Under the pieces are notes generated by a model that was not told where the DNA came from, ran no database searches, and saw nothing but the letters and a program-made list of their open reading frames with translations. Below are positions 22,462-34,400 of a stretch of 64,000 nt of DNA, piece by piece. This DNA is from Neospora caninum Liverpool (lineage: Eukaryota; Apicomplexa; Conoidasida; Eucoccidiorida; Sarcocystidae), in the NCBI RefSeq assembly GCF_000208865.1, contig NC_018395.1, positions 62,001-126,000 of the forward strand, in the 5' to 3' direction. A program made the position numbers and the translations under genes. The stretch's first letter is position 1. Each line of letters starts with the position of its first letter.

Positions 22462-23277
22462 ATGGCTTTCCCTCGGGTGGCGCCTTTGAGCAAGGTCGCT
22501 TTTTTCTGCTTCGTTGTAGTAGACGTTCTTCTGGGAAATTTGACGTGCGATGCCAGCTCTCCCTACCAGGGTACCACTCGTAGCGGGAGTGCGGTAAATG
22601 CACAGTTCACCATCTCGATCCCACAGGTCGGCATCGCTGAAGATGAGCGGCACGAGGTGTTTCTCGGAGGGAGCAAGGTGCTGCAGATCATCGATAAAAC
22701 AAAAAACGCCGTTCCCTACCCAGATTCCTTCGCTAAAGAAGCCTTTACCTACACAGCTGACGGCAAAACATGTGATGTGACAAGAAAGGTGCCGTACAGT
22801 ACCCTGTTCCCAGGAGTTCCAGCAGGCTACACTTACTGGTCTTCTGAACTGGCGCGTGCCCGAACTGTTCTGGATTCAACATACACATATACAAGCCCAT
22901 CTGCGGACCAGCTGGAGAACAGCGCTTCATTTTGCATCATCTTCAAGGTACCAGAAGGAAGCGGCACGAGCGTGCGAACTCTTACAGGACTTGCCTCGTT
23001 CAATAAACAACTGCAAAGTCGCAAGATGAACGCGCTGGACACCGAAGGGAAGGGCCGTTCGGGTGTTTCGTCGCTGCTAAGGACAGGAAGTCCTAGCATT
23101 GGCAGCCAAAGAAATCTTCAGCCGATAGGCCCAAACAGTAAAACCCTCGCTACGGAGAGCGAGACAGAAGAGTCACTGAGGACCATCACTGTCATCGTCC
23201 ACTCAGGAGCGACTGCCGGGGCCGGTCTCAGAGGAACCATGCTGGCAGTCCTCGGAGCCGCATGGCTCTTCCATTAA
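22462..23277 (+). CDS. Secreted GPI-anchor-type two-cysteine surface protein, paralogue B
   Basis: 271 residues. The ATG at 22462 is preferred over the upstream in-frame ATG at 22399 because it sits in AAAATGGC and directly precedes a signal peptide (hydrophobic residues 12-28, cleavage likely near Cys29). The domain at about 48-165 is homologous to paralogues A and C: VFLGG (66-70), IIDKT (76-80), the first Cys at 104 in KTCD, YTYW (123-126), YTYTSPS (141-147) and the second Cys at 158 in SFCIIF. A Ser/Lys-rich spacer follows. The C-terminus has TITVIVHSG, small residues (SGATAGAG) as a possible GPI attachment point, then a hydrophobic tail (MLAVLGAAWLF) ending the protein. It is therefore expected to be a GPI-anchored protein of the parasite surface. 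It is SRS-like in layout, but exact family membership is unproven. Confidence 0.8.
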   Translation: MAFPRVAPLSKVAFFCFVVVDVLLGNLTCDASSPYQGTTRSGSAVNAQFTISIPQVGIAEDERHEVFLGGSKVLQIIDKTKNAVPYPDSFAKEAFTYTADGKTCDVTRKVPYSTLFPGVPAGYTYWSSELARARTVLDSTYTYTSPSADQLENSASFCIIFKVPEGSGTSVRTLTGLASFNKQLQSRKMNALDTEGKGRSGVSSLLRTGSPSIGSQRNLQPIGPNSKTLATESETEESLRTITVIVHSGATAGAGLRGTMLAVLGAAWLFH

Positions 23278-24196
23278 ACCTAGTGAAAAACAGACAGCTG
23301 CCGAGAGATAAAACGATCGCTTTCTGCCGATTGGGTTCTTGACGATATGCTGCTCCAATGTCCCAACCATGAGTGTACGAACACGGGAGTCACTCGTCCA
23401 AACGACGGTGCGAAAAACCGGTGCAGGAGCAGAGGTTCTGAAGAACTAACCTTCATGGACAGTAGTTCTTTTTTGCACCCGTGTTTACTGAGCGCACAAA
23501 GCCACTGTCGTTTGGGGCCGAATCAGTTTGCCGTGGCCCTCTCGTCTGACTGAGCGACTGAACCTGAATGTTTCCACTTGCAAGTGCCGAAACTCATGCA
23601 ACGAGCCGAAAAAGCCAAATCCTCCCAATCTTGAGCCCGACTTTGCGTGGAGTTCTCTGCTGGAACGAGAGATCTACAGGTGATAAACCGCCACGGTTCA
23701 GCAGCTGTGGTCCGTATGCCTGGAATCCATACAGGGTTCTCTAAAGGAAACGCGAAACATTTCTGTTTCGTGTGCACTAGGGCTTTCAGAGGTAGCCTGC
23801 TGACTGTTTACAGATGCTGCTTGAATGAGTTACGGACCAGGTGGTCTGCCAGGCTCCTCTGTAGCTCCTAGAAAGCACGACTCCTCGTGCGTGTGCAGAG
23901 GTGGGAGTTACCACAAGTCAAGCGCCGACAGGGCTCAGGTGATTTTCTCGTCGGCAATCTCGGCTGTCGTGGGTTCTCAGAGCCCCGCTTCGTCACGTAG
24001 ACGGATCGTTTCTCACACACGGATTACAGCACGGTCGTCGAAAACTTGCGAGTCTTTTAAACAGATGAACAAGTGGAAGAGCAGAAAGGGACAGCGGAGT
24101 TTGCTTCTGTTTTGCCGCGCGCACGACTGACATCCGAACGGACGTTCAGCGGCTGCGCGACTTGCACAGATGCAGCACGACTTTCTTGACTGACGT
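23278..24196. other. Stretch between surface paralogue B and eL28
   Basis: No supported gene. It should contain the convergent 3' untranslated regions of paralogue B and eL28. Confidence 0.5.
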
Positions 24197-25665
24197 TTAC
24201 TCCTTCTTGTTGGAGGAGTTGCCAGTGTGGATCAACTTCTTCATCTTCTTGTTCGCAACCTTCAGCAAATCCGGGCGTCTCTCTGCGACGGCTTTCATGA
24301 CCTTCGAGATCTCCTTCTTGCTCTTCTTGAACTTGCGAACCTGGACAGCCTTGGTCGGCTTCCTGCACATACAGAAAGCAAAAATGAGAAATGTGTGATG
24401 TGGACCACCCGAGAGATCACTTCCGTGTCACACGCAGTTTGTCGCGTAAACGTCTGCGTAAGGCCTACGAGGGTCGAGCACACCTAACCAGACACCCTCG
24501 CCATACACACGCATTTTGACGGCGATTTCTTTTCACTCCAGAGAGAGAGAGAGCGTCGCCACCCCAGCTCCACCCAAAACCTCGTCTTCGGACAAGCCCG
24601 CAGCTGCTGCACAGCGACTGGGCGCCCTCCACACGTAAAGATCCCAAAAACCCAACAAGCATTTCTCCTCCGACGCCGGGGCCGAAAAAGGCAGAACAGC
24701 CTATCCGGATAGAGTCAATTCGCACACGGTTGATTTCGCACGCCGGGGTGGCTCTGGCCCAGGAGGGGGGGAAAACGAGAAAACTTGTGCTCATGCACCC
24801 ACTCCTCCAATTTGTGTTTCGTGCATCTGTGTAGAATCTGTCCCCACTGCGGACGACGTAAGGGACAGAGACACGTAAATATTTGCGTATGCATTCGAGT
24901 GCACTGTAGCATGCGCTTGTATGGCTAGAGCGATTCCAGTGCAGTTAGGGACTAACCGTACACACAGCTTTTTACGCAAGTATACCAGAAACCGCCTGCT
25001 GCACACGCCAGTATGCGTGAGCAAGGAATTCTGCGTACAGCTCCGATCTCGTTCCCATATTGGTACTAAAGAGACATGCGTATTTCTTGCCACATTCATC
25101 CACTGACGAACCGCAAAAAAGTATATACACCGCCCGGCAGCGCCGCTCGAGTCACTCGCTCCACGTACTCGAGGCACACGTTTGCCACACCAGTTCCCCT
25201 TTTCTCCCATATGTTGGGTCACAGATATTTCACTTTTTTGCTATCTGGAGTCGAGTTGAATTCAACAACCACGCTGTCGAGAGTCTCCCGCTCTGCGGGC
25301 CGAGGAACCCCACGCATGCGGCGGGAAACAATGACCTCCGGAATCTCCCGTTAAAACGCCATCCCAGAGTCAACGGATGGATCCGTGTGAAAACGCCCCT
25401 ATTCGTTCCAATTGTTTCCGAACGGGAAAAACCGTAGTTACCTCATGGCGCGAGAGCATTTCTGCACTGTGACGAGGGCGATGCCGCCGCCGTTCGCTCC
25501 ATGGCGGTTCAGGCCCAGGGGCTGCTTGTGGGCAATTCCAGAGTACTTCAGAGTGTTCTTGTTTGCCAAGTTCATACGCTCCGCAGACAATGTGATTCCA
25601 TTGAATTTGCGGATGAAGCAGTGGTTGCGGCGAACGCACTGCCACAGAAGCTCGGCGGACACCAT
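24197..25665 (-). CDS. RPL28: Ribosomal protein eL28 (large subunit)
   Basis: Two exons on the minus strand: 25665-25442 and 24362-24197, with intron 24363-25441 (donor GTAACT, acceptor TGTGCAG). The joined frame encodes 129 residues, close to the 137 of human RPL28. The N-terminus, MVSAELLWQCVRRNHCFIRK, matches plant and animal eL28 (MSAHLQWMVVRN, LIWEIVKRNNCFL). It is followed by ERMNLANKNTLKYSGIAHK, like NNLKARNSFRYNGLIHRK. The second exon has RPDLLKVANKKMKKL, like YRPDLRMAAIRRAS, and ends in NSSNKKE. The protein binds 28S rRNA in cytosolic ribosomes. It is a strongly expressed housekeeping gene in most organisms. Frames on the other phases of the second exon are shadows. Confidence 0.9.
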
Positions 25666-28424
25666 TTTTCTGGCCTGAGATTTAGATTCCTGCTGCTCCG
25701 GGGAGGGGGGGGAGATTCACGACCGCACCGCAGAAGCAGAGAGACACAGAAGTAGGCACAGAGAAAAAAGTTAAGGATGAAATCCCAACGTCAGAAACCT
25801 CAAACCCTCCGACGGATAAGGCGGATTTGCAAAGAGCCGACAGCAGCGTTGTACGCGGTTCATGCGGCGCCAATCCCCCGCTGTGCGCGACTTGCGTGTA
25901 ATTCACCCCCACAGCGAGCGGGAAGACGAACTGCATGCGCTGTCATAAAGAACCCTTGATGTGACGAGAGAGCTGGGAGACCTTCCGAATTTGCAGAGTT
26001 CCACACGAAGAAGACCAATAAAGTCAAGCGCGCTAAAAACGATTTTGGGGGCAACCAGCTTCGTGTCGAAGAGATGGCGAGAGTGTCAGCATCGTGGATG
26101 CGTTTTGCCTTGCCCGATTTGTCGCGCCTTGCAAAGCGCCGGCGCAACCTGGAACTTGGCATGCGTTCATTTGGGGACGGTTGACTCTGACAAACCACAC
26201 ATAACGTCTTTTTGTGTCATTAGCTCCGTCTTTTCGTCCCGCCGCCCTGTGCAGATTAGCAATGAAGTAAGCGTACGAATCACCCGCTACGACTTCCCGT
26301 GGCTGGGCTTGTTGCAAGTGCAGGAACAGAGCTCGGTGTTGTCGGCGCGCTCCAGAACTGTGTAACTCGGATCGAATTGTGTAGGCCGCCCATACAGCTG
26401 TTTGCACTGAGGAGTCACGGCTCGAAGGGGTACAAAGCTTTCTCCGCTGGCTTCTCCTGCAACAGAAATCGGGTGCGAAACCCAGTGGGCTGTCGGCTGT
26501 TGTAGAGAGCTGCGTGAGCAACCCTAGTGCGCCAAGGTTCGCCGGCACAAAGCTTGGCAAATGCACACCGAGGCAGTATTTTTAGCACGGAACACACAAG
26601 ACGGATTCGCTCCCATCAGTGTAATGGCTAGTAGAAGGAACAGGAATCATGGCTGACAGCTGTTGATAAGCGAGCACTGTGAGACTCCGAGCCTAACTAA
26701 CATCGCAAGCGGCCGCCGTCTTTGCATGATTAACTCCTTCATAAGCGATGAGGGGGGGAGAAGGGATGTCATGTCCCGAGCTTCTGTTCCTAGTTCAAAA
26801 CAGACAAACACTCCTAGACTACAACGATGCTTCAACGAGACTCTCTCTTTCGTGTCCTAGGGCTGGGATCTCGGGCAGCCGCTATCGTCGGGCACCCCGT
26901 AGCTTCTATCCCAGAACAAAGTAACGTCACGTGTTCTACGGTGTATTTGCGTCGCGGAATAGACAGTTCTCGATGGACACAAGCAAACTGTGGACGCCAG
27001 AAGAAAGGGACACGAGTACAGCAGCTGAAGCGGGGAGAGTGCAAGGCACGTGCCAAGACTGTTGAAGATACATCTCGAGCAGCTCCGGTACTTGATGCGA
27101 AGTGTAACGAATCTTGTTTGAAAGAAACAGTACCGGGGAAACCACAATGGCGCATTAGTTGTTTTCTGCATGCATGCGGCGGCCAGTTCTTCTGGGGATG
27201 CAGCCGTCCGACGTCGAAGACTAAGGGGGATTGGCAGCTATAGGAACACTCCAGCAACGAACTAACATCCATCTATAAGCAACATGGCTCAGAATGTCTT
27301 GTGCAAATTGTCTTTACTACGCATATCTCTCCTATGAGTAATGACTTTAGCTCACCGAAAAAAGATACATCTAAAAGGGCACCATCGAAACACACTATAT
27401 GGGGACAGTGGATTGCATACTTACACATGGAACGCATACGTATATATATATATATATATATATATTGGTACACCTGTACACGCTTATCTTCCCATTTGAG
27501 TACCGTCTTTCGAGTCTGATATATGGTTACGTACTTTAGGCAAATACCCAACCACAAAAGTTAATGAGCAGCAACAGTTTTCACACATGCGCCGGCTGAA
27601 AGTTTGCCATCGCCGCTAGCCAGTAACGTTTCCTTAAGTTCAAACTTTTCGTTTCCGAGTATTCCCGTTTGTGTTGGAACCGGTGTACGTATAGTGACCA
27701 CTCATGGGCACTGTGCCAGGCGGTTTGCCGAGTCTCAGACGAGGCGTCTACTGACGCATGCCCGCGGAGTGTCCACTTCCCCATCTGCGCCTGCGTTGCA
27801 TCGTGCGACCAAGTTCACGCTGCTTGTGTTTTGTCACTGTTTGTGGAGCACTTTTAAGGGTCGCAGGAAACCAGTGCCATCTGTGGAAGACCTCCGATGA
27901 AGATCGACGGAAGTCACGGCACCAAAAATCTGTCGTTCCAGGCACTCTACACAGAACAGAGGCCCTAGGTGTGTTTCCTCGTCGCCCTACACTTTTGCGC
28001 TTCAAGGGCAAAAAGATGAACTGGTCTCAGCGGCACACGCCCCCTAATTCAAGTCAAACTGTTTCGTCAGGCCCTCTTGGTAGCAGCCCGCCTTGCGTTT
28101 CTCTACCGTGATGGTGCAGAGAGGGATGCAGCAGGCGTTTGCGGGGCGCAAAACGCTCCAAAACGTTCTTTTCCAGTTTTCTTGAGTGTATGCAAGGGCG
28201 CTATACGCGCAGCGATCTGTGCTTGTTCTTTGGCGCCTGGCCGCACCACACAGTCACGTGAGACGGAAACAAAAACAAGTCTGGATGAGCGCCGACATGC
28301 ACAGATATGGACTGACACGGTTCGCCCCTCCGTTGACCCGCCGATTTTCCATTAAACTTCGCGCCTCTCGGGCCCCGAGGCGTATCGCCTTTCGCTTCTT
28401 GGCTCCACGGCTGCTTTCGATTCC
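25666..28424. other. Region between eL28 promoter and the giant gene
   Basis: 25666-26000 should hold the eL28 promoter and 5' untranslated region. A plus-strand frame 26827-27243 (138 codons, several cysteines) faces an equally long minus-strand frame over the same DNA, and neither is supported. A TA microsatellite lies at 27441-27465. Nothing else is recognised. Confidence 0.45.
27441..27465. repeat. TA microsatellite
   Basis: About 12 TA units in intergenic DNA. Confidence 0.9.
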
Positions 28425-31400
28425 TCACTGTTCATCTGCAAGGGGATCAGGAACACCCAGTGACGCGGGTTTCTCACATTCAGCGCGACCATGGCCCAAT
28501 TCGCGGCCTTCAAGAGAGACTGGAAGAGGATCTTTCCCTCCAGGGCGACAGCCAGGCTCTTCGCCCTCGTTGGCATCATCTGTAGAGACAGTCAAATTTC
28601 GAGAATGCCTGCCGAAGGGTTCACAACTCTTGTCGCCTTCCTCCCAGCCTCCTCGTTGGACTTCGCTTCGCAACTTGACCGATTCACCTTTCCCTTTCCA
28701 GAGGTCGGAGTCCTTCCGAGACACTTTCGCGTTCTCGCGTCTCTCGGTCTCACCGTCGGTTGGCTCTCCGGCCAAATCGGACAGCTGGCCGGTGTGTTCT
28801 CTCTCCCCTGTGACTTCCATCTCCGCGTGCCGCGGGGAATGCGCAAACCCCGTGGCGGAAAGCTCTTCCTCATCTTCACCGTCTTCCTTGGCTCTAGGCG
28901 AAACAGACGAGACGGGTTTTTCACGAGAACGATGGGAGCCGGCGAGAGGTCCGTTCTCTCGCTCGACTTCCTGGCTCTGAAAAGTATCGGCGCGCACGTC
29001 AGCCTTGTCCTCGTCTTGTTCTTCGCACGCATGCGCAGAATTCTCGAGTGCCTGGGAAAGACGGACTCGCGGGGCCTCCCCGCCCTCACACGTGCGGTCT
29101 CCGAGGCGAAAACTTACGTGGGCAGACCCTCCAGCGGTCGAGGCTTCCTCGGAACTCTCGTCTGGGGACACGCGATCGAGGTCCCAGGCTGGCCTTCCCA
29201 CATGCGAAACGAGAGCATCTCTCGATATCAACTCCTTTTCCTGGTTCCTCCTTTCCGCCCTGGCCTCTGCTGCGGCGGCAGCAGCCGCTGCGAGGCCGCG
29301 TTTCTTCCAGAACGAAGGTGTCTCTTGCACGTGCCCCAGTCGCCCCGCCTCGTTACCTTCCCGCCTCTCTCCCTGGCCTTCAAAGTGGTCCTCGAGAAAA
29401 GAAGAGCGGCGCCTGGAGCGTCCCAGACTGCCTTCCGTTTCTTCCTGATAGTGGCGCGTGCCTCCGGCCGCAGCCGCCGCAGCCGCAGCTGCCACAGCCA
29501 TGCGGCCCTCCTCAAGACACTGGGCAGTCTCGTTCTCCTGAGCCGCTTTAAAGGCTCGAACAGCCGCTGCATGCGCAATGGCTGCTGTGGCGCCTTGGAT
29601 GTCTCCTGATTTTGGGGTTTCCAAATCCAGTCGAGTTCCCAGGAAATGCTGCGGAGGCTTGGATGTCTCAGCGCCGACACGCGCACCTTCTTGCTCGTGG
29701 AGTCGGCTGCAGCCTAGATGAGCCGCAGCTGGTGCCTCGCCAGAGACCGCCGCTTGCCGTGCAGTCTCGGCAGTGTGGGGCGGGAGCGATGAGGAGCCGA
29801 GACGATCCGCCGCGGAGCGAGGAAGCGACGAAACAGAGGCATAGCGCGACAGTGTGCTGAGAGGCGAAGGAGTTGTTGAACCTTCGGCTGGCACGGCGGC
29901 CAGCCTAGGTGAGGCCGAGCAGTTGACAGGCTCCGCGCCGCGCGTCTCAGAGGCGTTCAATCGGGTGGACAGGCCCTCGACAGGTCCATCTGCCGGCTCT
30001 GCGTCTTTGGCGGTCTCTTCGCCGTCTTCGTCCAGGTCCAGCAAGTCCGCCTGTGAGAGCTTCTGAAGGGGAGGAAGTGAGGGCATGCATGCGTCGTTGC
30101 CGCCTTCGTTGACTCGGGCCTCCAGGCGGACCTCACAAGAGGGGGGCGAGAAAGGCCGAGGCGGCAACGCAGGCGAGCACTCCGCATGCAGAGACGACGG
30201 CCGCGTGGGTCCGATAAAGAACTCTGCTAAACTGTTGGACAAAGCGGACGGCGAATAAGGCGGCGACTGGCTCACACCGCCGCGTGCCAACTTTCCTCGC
30301 TCTTGTTCTCTGTGTCCGCTGTGCCGCCAGGTGGAAGGTTCGCCTTGCGAGACTGCGCCTCGAGTCTCCGGGGCAGAGTCGGTGAGGAGTGCAGCTGGTG
30401 AGAAGAAAAGTTCTCTCTCAGCCATCAGGAGTTCTTCCAGAGGCGAGACACATCGGGAAATCTCCGAATACTCTGCTTCCACCGTTCTCCCGCCCTCTTC
30501 TGCCCTCGCGTCCCTCCCCTGCCGCGACTTGCAGTCGTGTGTTCCTGCCTTCCAGTGAGGGTTCAGGCTCTGCGGCTTTCCTGTCTCTTCCTTCGTCTCG
30601 GGAAGATGGTGCGCAGAACCTGACTCCGCGCGAGGCGAGGTCCGGAAAACGAGACTGGGCGACCGCCGGAGAGGCAGTGAGCTCCGCTGAGGCTCTGTCA
30701 ACTCCCTTCGCGTTTCAACACCCGAGAAAGGCCCAGAAACCGCCTCAGAAGCCTGCGAAGGTGCCCACGCGGCCTGTCGGAACGCTTGACGGGCTCCGAC
30801 GGGTGTCGTCCTCGGGTGGGATTCCCCGACGCCACTCGCGCGGCCTGTCTCCTCAGGGGCCCTCGCGGTCGGAGGCGAGACGAAGCTAGGCGCGTGCCGG
30901 CAGATCTGGGCCTCTGTCTCCGGGGACAAGAGACTCGCTTGTCTCCCTGGGGCGCTGCTGAGAGAAGGAAGGTGACCCACCCCTGCTCCTCCGGTCGATT
31001 TCAGGCCTGCCTGTTCTGGACACCCCGCGACCGGAGTCGTGAACCCAGAGTAACTCAGGGGAGGCGTCGCAACAATGTCCTCGACGAGAGACCCGAGAGA
31101 GTCAGAAAGCAACGAGCGCGACGGTCTCGCGCCGGCCACAGGCCGCTCGTGCATGCGTCTCGGGAGCGTCGCCTCGTCGGACATGCAGGCAGAACCCTCT
31201 CCGTTGTTCTCGCCACGAGTCACTGGACGGCTCCTCTCGCTCGATAAACGCGCGGTGAAGTAGCGAGGCGCGCCGTGTTCCTCGGGACTGAACCCCTGGA
31301 CGGAAAGGCCTTGACTCGCTTCAGATCGGGGAGCGCTGGGAAAACCTCTAGAGCAGGAGACGCCGGAAGAAGAGGGCGCGCCTGGCGAACGCTGCGGGGG

Positions 31401-34400
31401 GACCAGAGTGGGGCGGCGGCTCCGCGGGAGTCTGTCAGAAGGTCGGATTTCCGGCAGCGTTTCAAAGTGGCTTGCATGGCCTTGAGGGCGCGACTGCTCC
31501 GGGGTCGGGCCACAGGTCTGGCCTTCTGCGCCCGAGAAACTGCCGTCTTGCAGAAGATGGGCGGGTGCATGCATCGAAAGGGAAGCAAACCCCTCGCTTC
31601 CAGAGACGCTGCGGCTCGCACTCGAGAGGCGGGACGCCGCGTCGTGCGGTAGCGGCCCGCGCTCTCCTCGGCCACCAGCTGTCAAGACACCGAGATCCGG
31701 CAAAACCGGTTTCGGCGTGGGCAAGAGGCCTCTTCTGCCTTTGCCTGCCGACGCGTGTCGGGTGGCTGCTTGTTCGTCGTTTTCGCCCCTGTTCAGCGCG
31801 AGGCCGCGTCGCTCGTCTCCAAACTCTGCCTCCTCGACGTCTCTTTCCTTCTCGCCCCGAAACACCTGGCGACCCACCTTCTCAGCTGCACTCGCCGCTG
31901 CCTGCGCCGTCAAACTTGTGAACGTCGGCTCGCCTCCGCGGGATCGCGGGCGAGGCTCCTGGAGACTCTCGGCGCTCGATAGGGAGGAGCCGAGGCCTCT
32001 GTCTCGGTCTTTCTCTCCCGCGCTCTGGAGCCTCTGGGGCAGTGCGCGGCGGCTCACGCCCGGCGCAGAGAATGGCCCGAGAGGCGCGCAGAACGCGGAC
32101 GCAGGCCGCGCGACAACAGAGGAGGGTACGAACGCGGCGCTCTGAACTCGAAGCGCGGCAGGTGACCCACACGCAGGAATCGCACTTAAACACGACAGCA
32201 CCGAGGCGTGCGTCGCCTTTCCAGGAAGGGACGCGGTTTTATCCGACGCCGCCACGGGCACTTGGCAGGCAGAGAACTGGTCGGCGTCTTCGGTGCCTGT
32301 GCGGCCCGCTTCGCCGTGGGAGGCCGAGACAGACTGGAAGCTCAGGCAACTCCATCCCCGAGAGTCCCCTGCAGTTGTCCTTGTCGCCATTCTTCTCTCG
32401 AGCTCCTCGTCTCTCGACCAGGCAGCCGACTTGCCGCGCATCTTGGCGTTCAAAGGCTCCGCTACACCGACCTCGCTCAACTCTCGGTGCGCCTCGTGAG
32501 TGGCTGGGCATCGCCCGCCCTCGGCGAGTCCGGGGGCGCGCTGCTCCTGCCTCGCCGGGGCTTCTTCTCCCTCGCGCGCTCCCGAGAGAAGTGCGTCGAA
32601 GCCTGCTTCCATCTGCCGCATGACTGCCCGAATGGAGGGACCGACCACGTGGGCGACCTCGCTGGCCTCCAGGCGGTCTCCGAGCGAGAACGGCAAGAGA
32701 GGCAGGAGACTGTAGCTGTCGTCGAGGCCCTCTTCGGGGGCCTGGAGCGCGCCTTCCGCTCCGCGCCGCAGAGTTCGGCCACGCTCCCGCAGCCAGTGGA
32801 GACAGCAAACGAAGGCGATGACTCGGCCAGGGCGAAACGGCGCCGGACAGAGCACGCGCGCGACTTCCGCGGCCAAGTCGAGCGCGTCTTTGCTCGCGTG
32901 CGACGTTGGCGAGGACAACGCGTCGGGTTTCGTGAGGAGGGCAAACGCGTCCTGGAGGACGCGCAGAGCACCCAGCGGCGAGACTGGAGCCGTGCCGTCC
33001 TGGGGCGGAAATGCTGGGAGGGAAGGCGCCGACGCGGCCTGGGGCCCGGTTCGCTTTTCGAGAAGAAAGCAAAAGGTGTAAAGGAACGGGGCGAATATGG
33101 CCTCGGCGAAATCCCGCTCGACGCGCCCCAGTTCGTACCGAACAAACAGCCGGTCGCCCGCCGCGTCCGGTGTCTCTTCAGCTTTCCCCTCGAGGGTCGT
33201 CTCTCGGGGCCCGCCCCCCGCCTGACTCAGACGCTGCAGGATGCAGAATTTCTCAAAGCTGGCCAACCGCAGACCTCGCTGCAACCCGTCGAGTTCTTCG
33301 CGCGAGAGATTCGCAGGAAGCGAGCCGAGCGAGGCGTTCTCGGTCCTCTCGCTCGCGAGAGGCGGAGCCTCATGGCATTTCTCGCGAGATGATTCTGAAC
33401 GAGCGGGTCTGCGACCGTCTCCTGCCTCTTCCGACGGGCGGATTTGCGGACGCTCAAGAGATCGCCCTGCCTCGCGCTCCGTTCTTCCACGACTCGCGTC
33501 CCTCATCCAGAGCGCCCGAGGCCGATGCACATGCAGCGGCGAATGCGCCTCCGGAGAGGCCAAACAAGGCGGAGCTAAAGGACCGCCCTCGGCGCATGCA
33601 GAAGCCGAGCCGCGTCGAGCGTCCGAGCCTAGAGGTTCTCCGGAGGAGACGCCGGGGATTCCATTGAAGGCCTTCGCTTCGCTGAGATGCGGAGACTGGC
33701 TGCGCCGTTCCTCAGCTGGAGTCCCTCGCCGCAGCCAGCGCTCGGAGTCCGGACTGACGCTTCTGCTCGGCCGCTGCTCAGTCTCCGGCACCGGCACTCG
33801 AGACAGAGACGGCACGCGGCGTCTCTCGCTGTTTCCTCTCGACTGAGGAAGAGGCGGAGGAAGGAAAGACGACGGGCGCGGGGAGGTAGAGGTCGGGACC
33901 GGCCTCGCTGCAATCATCAGCCCCCCCACGCCACTCGGCATCGGGCTTGGGCCTCCGTCTCGGTCTTGGGCGTTTCCAACGCGATCCGCGTCGAGAGGTG
34001 AAGATGTGAAGGAAGAGGCAGCCGTGAGCGGCGCGAAAGGAGGCGACCTCGCGTGTGTTTCTCGCGGTTCGCGGCCCCACGGGCGTCCGCGCTCAGAGCA
34101 AAGCGCCGCCCCTAAAGAGCCTCTCGCCTCTTGGAGACACGCGTGAGTCCTCGCATGTCTCAAGAGGCCCTCGCTCTCGTCGCTGCCGACCTGGCGCACA
34201 TCGAGCACGGGGAGGTTTGCAAAGTCTGAGCCCAGGAGGGGGACTCGGTCAAATAGGTTCTTGTGTCGGGCCTCGTAGCAGACTTCTGCGACGACGCGCG
34301 CACGCGCGGGAAAGCCCCGGAGCTCGGTCGCGCCCTCTCCGACCGCAGCAAAGCCCAACGGCCGCGGCGACAGAGAAGAGACCCCTGACGGGGCGCCGCG

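Noticed and set aside
24057..24368. 103-codon minus frame starting MQEADQG
   Set aside because: Wrong phase of the second eL28 exon; the spliced eL28 frame uses the same bases with a clear family match.
26827..27272. 138-codon plus frame and 146-codon minus frame over the same DNA
   Set aside because: Both are equally open. The plus frame has several cysteines but no signal peptide, family motif or splice support.
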